Positions 5,672 through 10,885 of a stretch of DNA of 10,885 nt are shown piece by piece. The notes beneath the pieces were generated by a model that was given only the letters and a program-made list of their open reading frames with translations, was not told the DNA's origin and did no database searches. A program made the position numbers and the translations under genes. Position 1 is the stretch's first letter. Each line of letters begins with the position of its first letter. Source of the stretch: Desulfotomaculaceae bacterium (GTDB taxonomy: Bacteria > Bacillota > Desulfotomaculia > Desulfotomaculales > Pelotomaculaceae); assembly GCA_028704035.1 (NCBI GenBank), contig JAQVLS010000039.1, positions 1 to 10,885 on the forward strand, written 5' to 3'.

Positions 5672-6891
5672 TAAAACTTTTTATTAGATTCAAGAACTAT
5701 AACAGACACCTCGTCGCCTTCTTTCAGCGGAGGGTGACCGGCGGGAAGATCGATCAGCGCGTTGCCGTCGTTGAGAAGGCCCCGCAGCATACTGGATTTC
5801 TGCCCGGACAGAATAGACACCTTTAAGCCTTCCTGACAGGCTTCCAGATTAGCTTGCACAAAGCGGCGGGGGCCTCCCCTTTTTGGAAAATCACTGGCGC
5901 ATACGGCGGTAACCCGCTTTGGGGCAAAACTATGGCCTTGCATAAAGCGCAGCGCGGGAGCTGCCAACAGGTGGTATCCTGCCGCGCAAGCCGCCGGATT
6001 GCCGGAAAGAGAGATGAACAGTTTATCGTCGTAGACTGCCGCGCCGCTGTGGCTGCCGGGTTTAATCCGTACTTCCCAGAAAAGAAGCTTTGCGCCGGTT
6101 TGTCTCACAGCCCGCAGAGCCTGATCGCATTCCCCCCTGGCGGTGCCGCCTGTTGTCAGTACAATGTCAGCCCGGCGAAGCAGATTTTCCAGTATGTTTT
6201 TCATTTTCGATAGGTCGCCGTTACCGGCCAGTTCAAAACCCGTAACCTCTGCCCCGTTACGCATGGCAAGGGCAGCGAGAAAAGGTCCATTGCTGTCCCT
6301 GATCTGGCCGGGCAAAGGCTTTGTATAGAAGGGAGCGACCCCCTGTCCCAATCCTAAAACAGCTACCCTGGGACGTCTGAACACTGTGACCTCATTCATC
6401 CCAAATGCCGCCAATACACCAATCGTTCCCGGGTTTAAGACTGTGCCGCGCCGTGCCAGCAAATCATCGCCCCTGAAATCCTCTCCCTGCGGCCGTATAT
6501 TTTCCCCGGGCGTCACGTCTCCTGCAAATTCAAGAAGATCTCCCTCCAGCCGGGTTATCTCTTGCGGGATCACTGATACAGTGCCACCCGGCACAGGACC
6601 GCCTGTTGCAACCCCGGCGGCCTGTCCGGGAGCCAGTACGAAACCCGGCATTACTCCGGGTTTTAATATTTCTATTACCCGATAACTATGGTTCTTTATC
6701 TCCTTATCCGCAGACACCGCGAAGCCATCTACCGCAGACTTATTGCAGGGCGGCAAATCATGCGCGGCATACACGTCCCGGCAAATAAAACGGCCCGACG
6801 CGCTCAGCAAAGGAACGGATTCAGCAGGCAAATGAGATATTCGATTAAAAATCAGCTCCTGTGCCTCTTCCAGCTTTACGTTTTCCAACAC
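5662..6891 (-). CDS. moeA: Divergent MoeA family protein (molybdopterin molybdotransferase-like)
   Basis: A 409-residue protein with the MoeA domain order (N-terminal regions I/II, MoCF-like domain, C-terminal domain IV). MoeA inserts molybdate or tungstate into adenylylated molybdopterin. Conserved pieces are SAVDGFA (52-58), PGENIRPQGEDFRGDD (128-143), GQIRDSN (195-201), a TTGG turn and IKPGS (276-280). Several hallmark active-site motifs are altered: the usual STGDEL segment is GLGQGV (180-185), GGVSVGDYD is GGTARGECD (248-256), the second lysine of IKPGKP is missing, and LPGNP is LSGNP. The GTG at 6891 is preferred over the in-frame GTG at 6909 because the GGTGGAGGG ribosome binding site overlaps the latter. 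It is last in the formate dehydrogenase operon, about 28 bases after the molybdopterin-binding gene. It may be a specialised paralog; whether it is active is uncertain. Confidence 0.88.
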   Translation of the reverse strand: MLENVKLEEAQELIFNRISHLPAESVPLLSASGRFICRDVYAAHDLPPCNKSAVDGFAVSADKEIKNHSYRVIEILKPGVMPGFVLAPGQAAGVATGGPVPGGTVSVIPQEITRLEGDLLEFAGDVTPGENIRPQGEDFRGDDLLARRGTVLNPGTIGVLAAFGMNEVTVFRRPRVAVLGLGQGVAPFYTKPLPGQIRDSNGPFLAALAMRNGAEVTGFELAGNGDLSKMKNILENLLRRADIVLTTGGTARGECDQALRAVRQTGAKLLFWEVRIKPGSHSGAAVYDDKLFISLSGNPAACAAGYHLLAAPALRFMQGHSFAPKRVTAVCASDFPKRGGPRRFVQANLEACQEGLKVSILSGQKSSMLRGLLNDGNALIDLPAGHPPLKEGDEVSVIVLESNKKFYHT

Positions 6892-6919
6892 CAGGTTATT
6901 TCCCTCCACCTAATTTCTC

Positions 6920-7942
6920 TTATGCTTTACCGAAAGAACATGCCGGGAAATGGCACTCCAGGCACTCGCCACATAGCCCGCCGTGCCCCAGCGCTACAAT
7001 TTCCGACCGGCTGACGCGCTCTCCCGCGAAAATGCGCGGCAGGACTAGATCAAGAATGGTTACGCCGTTAAACATTACACAGCCTGGCAAACCGCACACC
7101 GGGACGTGTCCCAGGTAGGCCATCATAAACATTGAACCGGGCAGGGACGGCGCTCCGTAAGAAACGACCTCCGCCCCGGTGGCCCTGATGCTGATGGGGG
7201 TGACATCATCCGGATCGACTGACATGCCTCCTGTAACCAACACCAGTTCCGCCCCCTCGGCGACAAACTGGTGAATTTCCCTGGAAATCAAAAACGGATC
7301 GTCCGGTACGATCACCTGGCCCATGACCCTAGCCCCAAAGGGCGCTGTTTTTTGCTTGATGATACTGCAAAAACCATCCTGAATGCGGCCTGAATAAACT
7401 TCGCTGCCCGTGGTCACTATTCCTACCCAAAGAGGTTGATATTGTTTTACAGTGATGAGCGGCCCGGTCCGGCTGCAAATTTCTTCGGCTTCCTCCAGGT
7501 TGTCACGGCGGATGGCTAGCGGGGTCACCCTGGTCCCGGCGACAATCTGCCCTTTAGTTACAGTCCTGTTATTATGCATAGTGGCCATAATCACGTCTTC
7601 CAGGTGATTAAGCCTGTTTAGCCGGTCTACATCAATTTTAAGCAGGCCGTCATGTACAGCCCGGAGGTTGACCCTGCCCTGGTTGGGCTGGTCCCACTTC
7701 AGGCCCGGCCCGGCGGCATGCCGGGCCAAGCTCAACGCCGCTTCGTCTTCATGAATCAGACTGTTTCCAGTTTCCCATACATAGATATGTTTTTTACCCA
7801 AATCCAGGAGGGTCGGGATGTCTCCAGGAGTGATGACCTGCCCCCTGCGGAAAGCACGGCCTTTTTCACGGCCGGGTATTATTCTCGTAATGTCGTGGCA
7901 TAGGACCATGCCGGCCGCTTCGGTCACAGGCACCTTCCTCAT
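6920..7942 (-). CDS. Molybdopterin-binding (MoCF domain) protein with C-terminal Cys cluster
   Basis: A 340-residue protein of the clostridial molybdopterin-binding group. The N-terminal part (1-165) is MoeA-N-like, with a short YVWETGN segment; the MoCF_biosynth (MogA/MoeA domain III) fold spans about 170-305, with VGIVTTGSEVYSGRIQDGF, VTGGMSVDPDDVTP and GLPGCVMFNG as pterin-binding loops. The extreme C-terminus carries four cysteines, Cys324, Cys327, Cys330 and Cys335 (CGECLECHFPACSFG), which could bind zinc or an iron-sulfur cluster. The ATG at 7942 has AGGGGG 7 bases upstream; that site overlaps the fdhA stop codon, so the two genes are tightly linked. A role in delivering or modifying the formate dehydrogenase pterin cofactor is inferred from domain and position. 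Confidence 0.88.
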   Translation of the reverse strand: MRKVPVTEAAGMVLCHDITRIIPGREKGRAFRRGQVITPGDIPTLLDLGKKHIYVWETGNSLIHEDEAALSLARHAAGPGLKWDQPNQGRVNLRAVHDGLLKIDVDRLNRLNHLEDVIMATMHNNRTVTKGQIVAGTRVTPLAIRRDNLEEAEEICSRTGPLITVKQYQPLWVGIVTTGSEVYSGRIQDGFCSIIKQKTAPFGARVMGQVIVPDDPFLISREIHQFVAEGAELVLVTGGMSVDPDDVTPISIRATGAEVVSYGAPSLPGSMFMMAYLGHVPVCGLPGCVMFNGVTILDLVLPRIFAGERVSRSEIVALGHGGLCGECLECHFPACSFGKA

Positions 7943-7953
7943 TTAAAAACCCC

Positions 7954-10632
7954 CTAGACTTTTTCTAATTTAACCGCAGCAACCTTGTATTCGCCGGTCT
8001 TGGTTGTCGGGTCCAGTCCTTCGCTGGTGATGACGTTGGTCGGGCTCGTCGCGTGGTGGAACGACATCCAGATCATGCCGGGCGGCACCCTATCGGTAAC
8101 TTTAACTCTGGCGGTTATTGTGCCGCGGCGGGAAGAAACCTTAACCTGGTCACCGGTTTCCACACAGAGCTTGCAGGCGTCTTCGGGGTTTAATTCGGAG
8201 TATTCCTCGGACCACATGCTCTGGATGGCCATAGAGTACGGAGTGGTAACATTGTAGTGCTGCAGGATCCGGCCCGTATTGAGCAGGAACGGATATTCCT
8301 CGTTGGGTACTTCATGGGGAGGAATATGGTCGATGCCCTGGAAGAGACCTTTGCCGCGGGTGAACGAAGCCGCGTGCAGGCAGGCTGTACCTGGGTGGTC
8401 GCAGCTCTGGCACGGCCACTGGATACCCTTTTCCTCCAGCCTTTCATAGGTGATACCGGCCATGGACGGCGAGAGGAAAGCCATTTCCATCCAGACGTCT
8501 TCCGGATCGTTATAATCCATCGGATATCCCAACTCGGCGCTCATGGCCATGATTGCCTGCCAGTTGGCCTGGCCGGGTACCGGCTCGATGGCCTGGCGCA
8601 CTCTCTGCACGCGGCGTTCAGTGCTGGTAAAAGTACCGTTCGTTTCCGCGAAGCTGGCGGCCGGCAGGATTACATCCGCGTATTCCGCTGTTTCGGTCAG
8701 GAAGAGTTCGTGCACTACCAGGAATTCCAGTTTTTCCAGACCTTTGCGGATATGGTTACTGTTCGGGTCCGTCAGCACCGGGTTTTCACCGAGGATATAC
8801 ATGGCCTTAACTTGTCCGTTATTGGCTGCGTCAAACATCTGCGGGATCATCAAGCCGACTTTATCCGGCAGGCTTACGCCCCAGGCCAGTTCAAACTTCT
8901 GGCGGATTTCCGTGTTAATAACAGGCTGGTAACCGGAGTAGACATTGGGCAGCGCTCCCATGTCACAAGCGCCCTGCACGTTGTTCTGGCCGCGGATCGG
9001 GTTCACGCCCGTGCCCGGTCTTCCCAGGTGGCCGGTCAACATAGCCAGGTTGGCGCAGCTCATCACGTTTTGGGTACCGCAGATATGTTCAGTAATGCCC
9101 AGCGTATAGAAGAGCATAGCCCGGTCCGTTTTGGCGTATAGGCGCGCCACGGCGTACAGGTCCTCTTCGGATATGCCGGTCAGCTTGGAAACATAATCAG
9201 GGGTATAGTTTTTGACGGTGGATTCCAGCGCCTCAAAATTATCGCAGCGCGTCCTGACAAACTCCTTGTCATGGAGTCCTTCCTTGATAATAATGTGCAT
9301 CAGGCCGTTCAGGAAGGGGATGTCAGTACCGGAGTTGATGCGCAGCCAGTAGTCGGCTTCCTCTGCCAGGTCGATGCGCCGCGGGTCGACGACAATTAGC
9401 TTGGCGCCGTTGCGCTTGGCCTGCCGCATTTTATAGCCGATAATAGGGTGGGCCTCAGTGGTGTTGGTACCAATGAGCAGCATCAGCTGTGCGTCATTGG
9501 TAATTTCATTGATCGAGTTGGTCATTGCGCCACTGCCAAATGATTGGGCCAAACCGGCCACAGTAGGCGCGTGTCAGGTACGGGCACAGTGGTCGACGTT
9601 ATTAGTGCCCATCACCGCCCTTGTAAATTTTTGCACCAGGTAGTTTTCCTCGTTGGTACACCTGGCGGAACTTAAGGCCGCAAAAGAATCGGCGCCGTTC
9701 TTTTCTTTAATTTCCTTCAGGCTCTTGGCAATCAGGGCGAGGGCTTCATCCCAGGACGCTTCCACGAACTTACCGTCTTTTTTAATTAACGGAGTGGTCA
9801 GACGATTTTCGTTATTCACGAAGTCCCAGCCGAATCTGCCCTTGATGCACAAGCCGCGGCCATTTACCGGGGCGTCTGGATTGGAAGTTACGCCAATCAG
9901 CTTATCGTCTTTTACACACAGGTCAAAATTGCAACCGGTGCCGCAGAAGGGGCAGGTAGTCTTGACTTTGGTATACTCCCAGCGGCGTCCCTTGCCCGCC
10001 ATCTGACTCTCGGTCAAAGCGCCGGTCGGGCAGACCGACACGCACTGGCCGCAGTAAACGCAGTTGGATTCCACATATTCTTCATCGAAGAAGGGCGCGA
10101 TCTTGGTGTTGAAACCCCTGTTAATGAAATCAATGGTGTCCTGGCCGGTGATCTCGGCACAGGCCCTTACGCACCTGCCGCATAAAATACACTTGTTCAT
10201 ATCACGGATGATAAAAGGATTGCTCGTCTCGAGCGGATAGCTGTGTTTTTCACCATCGAATGTGCTTTGCTTCACTCCGTATTCATAACACAATGCTGCC
10301 AGTTCACAAGCGCCCATCTTATCACAGGTCATGCAATCCAGCGGGTGGTTGGCGACCAGGAGATCAAGTATCGTTGTCCTGGCTTCCATCACAGCCGGTG
10401 AATGTGTCTGCACTTCCATCCCCGGCGCCACGGCAGCGGCGCAAGAGGCTACCAGAGCACGCGCGCCTTTTACTTCAACCACACACATACGGCAGGCGCC
10501 GACGGAACTCAGTTCTTCCAAAAAGCAGAGCCGCGGTATGTTTATTCCTATTTGTTCTGCGGCTTTTAAAATCGTTGTCCCGGCGGGAACTTCAATTTCT
10601 TTGCCGTTAATGGTCAGCTTGACCATTTCCAT
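7954..10632 (-). CDS. fdhA: Selenocysteine-containing formate dehydrogenase alpha subunit
   Basis: An 892-residue tungsten/molybdenum formate dehydrogenase catalytic subunit that reads through an in-frame UGA (9574-9576) as selenocysteine 353, in DHCART-Sec-HAPTVAGLAQ, the E. coli FdhF active-site pattern with the following His conserved. Domains in order: 2Fe-2S ferredoxin fold (Cys36, 47, 50, 64); NuoG-type His-Cys3 4Fe-4S site (His96, Cys100, 103, 109); two 4Fe-4S sites (Cys148-158 and 191-201); pterin-domain 4Fe-4S site (Cys227, 230, 234, 262); the bis-MGD molybdopterin oxidoreductase domain; and a C-terminal dinucleotide-binding domain (TGDQVKVSSRRG). The size matches clostridial NAD(P)-linked enzymes such as that of Moorella thermoacetica. 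The ATG at 10632 has AGGGAGGAG 9 bases upstream. It follows a NuoF-like subunit after 127 bases, suggesting a cytoplasmic NAD(P)H- and possibly ferredoxin-coupled complex. Confidence 0.97.
9527..9576 (-). promoter_or_regulatory. Bacterial SECIS-like hairpin at the fdhA UGA codon
   Basis: Three bases after the UGA the mRNA can fold with GCGCC pairing GGCGC, then (past a bulged U) ACUG pairing CAGU, and an apical GGCC-GGUUU-GGCC stem-loop. The outer 3' arm is at 9527-9535. The GGU-containing apical loop a short distance from the UGA matches the SelB-binding SECIS of E. coli fdhF. It lies within coding sequence. Fold energies were not calculated. Confidence 0.75.
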
Positions 10633-10759
10633 AAAATTTCACTCCTCCCTGTAATCAAGTCAGTTAACGCTATTTAACTAAACGCGCTATCATACTACCT
10701 TCTACCTTTTTCAGCAACTATGCCATAATCTGGCCGCTGCTTCTTACAGATAACGTTTT

Positions 10760-10885
10760 TTACGCCTTGACGATGGCGTCGAATTTACATTTTTTAATAC
10801 AAGCGCCGCACTTGATACATAGCAAGGTATCGATTTTATGCGGTTCTTTTTTCTCGCCGGAAATGGCTCCCGACGGGCAGGCCCT
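10760..10885 (-). CDS. NuoF-like subunit of the formate dehydrogenase complex, C-terminal end only
   Basis: The final 41 residues of a minus-strand gene cut by the right edge of the window. The visible part is a bacterial ferredoxin-type 2x[4Fe-4S] tail: the end of one cluster motif (ACPSGAISGEKKEPHKID) followed by CIKCGACIKKC and KFDAIVKA, then TAA at 10760-10762. This C-terminal domain is typical of HydB/NuoF-like NADH-binding (51 kDa-type) subunits that pair with clostridial FdhA and [FeFe] hydrogenases. It is 127 bases upstream of fdhA on the same strand. The flavin and NAD-binding part is outside the window, so a stand-alone ferredoxin-like protein is not ruled out, but the sequence fits the NuoF-like tail better. 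Confidence 0.75.
   Translation of the reverse strand, partial: RACPSGAISGEKKEPHKIDTLLCIKCGACIKKCKFDAIVKA

Noticed and set aside
8257..9141. A 294-codon plus-strand open frame
   Set aside because: It lies wholly antisense to fdhA, whose minus-strand protein is unmistakable; the frame is a shadow of its codon bias.
7954..9561. A separate gene starting at GTG 9561, giving a split formate dehydrogenase
   Set aside because: The UGA between the two halves is at the known selenocysteine site, the frame is continuous, and there is no ribosome binding site before 9561.

Overview
The window looks like a molybdenum/tungsten and formate-metabolism region of an anaerobic, endospore-lineage Firmicute. 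The best guess is Peptococcaceae/Desulfotomaculales (Pelotomaculum, Desulfotomaculum or a relative). The reasons are strong AGGAGG-type ribosome binding sites, AT-rich sigma-A-like promoters, a lipoprotein ModA, a selenocysteine formate dehydrogenase of the NuoF/NuoG-linked clostridial type, and a DUF4213/DUF364 protein of the kind known from Desulfitobacterium. The genus is an inference; nothing here fixes it.

Layout, left to right. Positions 1-470 are mostly AT-rich non-coding DNA, with the possible tail of an unrecognised plus-strand gene at 1-166. Positions 471-3437 are a minus-strand operon read modA, modB, modC, then a DUF364 gene: a molybdate ABC importer plus a putative metal-binding partner. 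Its promoter is a near-consensus TTGACA-N17-TATTAT at 3710-3738. Downstream of it lie two AACATTAC repeats 20 bp apart and a leader of about 265 nt with competing hairpins. Next comes a small molbindin (Mop/TOBE) gene at 3877-4080 (minus) with its own intrinsic terminator. Positions about 4177-4559 hold a decayed trmO/tsaA-like tRNA methyltransferase gene (minus) with stops and frameshifts. It abuts a perfect 26-bp inverted repeat (4577-4638), which precedes a plus-strand one-component regulator (4706-5671) with an excisionase-type HTH and a molybdate-binding-protein-like (COG1910-type) domain. The same 9-mer, AACATTACA, occurs in the inverted repeat and downstream of the mod promoter, so this protein is a natural candidate for controlling both.

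Positions 5662-10885 are a second minus-strand operon: a NuoF-like (NADH-binding/ferredoxin) subunit entering from the right edge, the selenocysteine formate dehydrogenase alpha subunit fdhA (7954-10632, UGA at 9574-9576 with a SECIS-like hairpin), a molybdopterin-binding-domain protein with a C-terminal Cys cluster, and a divergent MoeA. The regulator and the MoeA gene converge and overlap by 10 bp.

Together the genes import molybdate (or tungstate), buffer it (molbindin), sense it (HTH-PBP regulator), process the pterin cofactor (MoeA-like and MoCF proteins) and use it in an NAD(P)H-linked formate dehydrogenase. No CRISPR array, tRNA, rRNA or complete mobile element was seen. The most notable items are the regulatory architecture (inverted repeat plus shared motif), the mod leader, the trmO pseudogene and the divergent MoeA.
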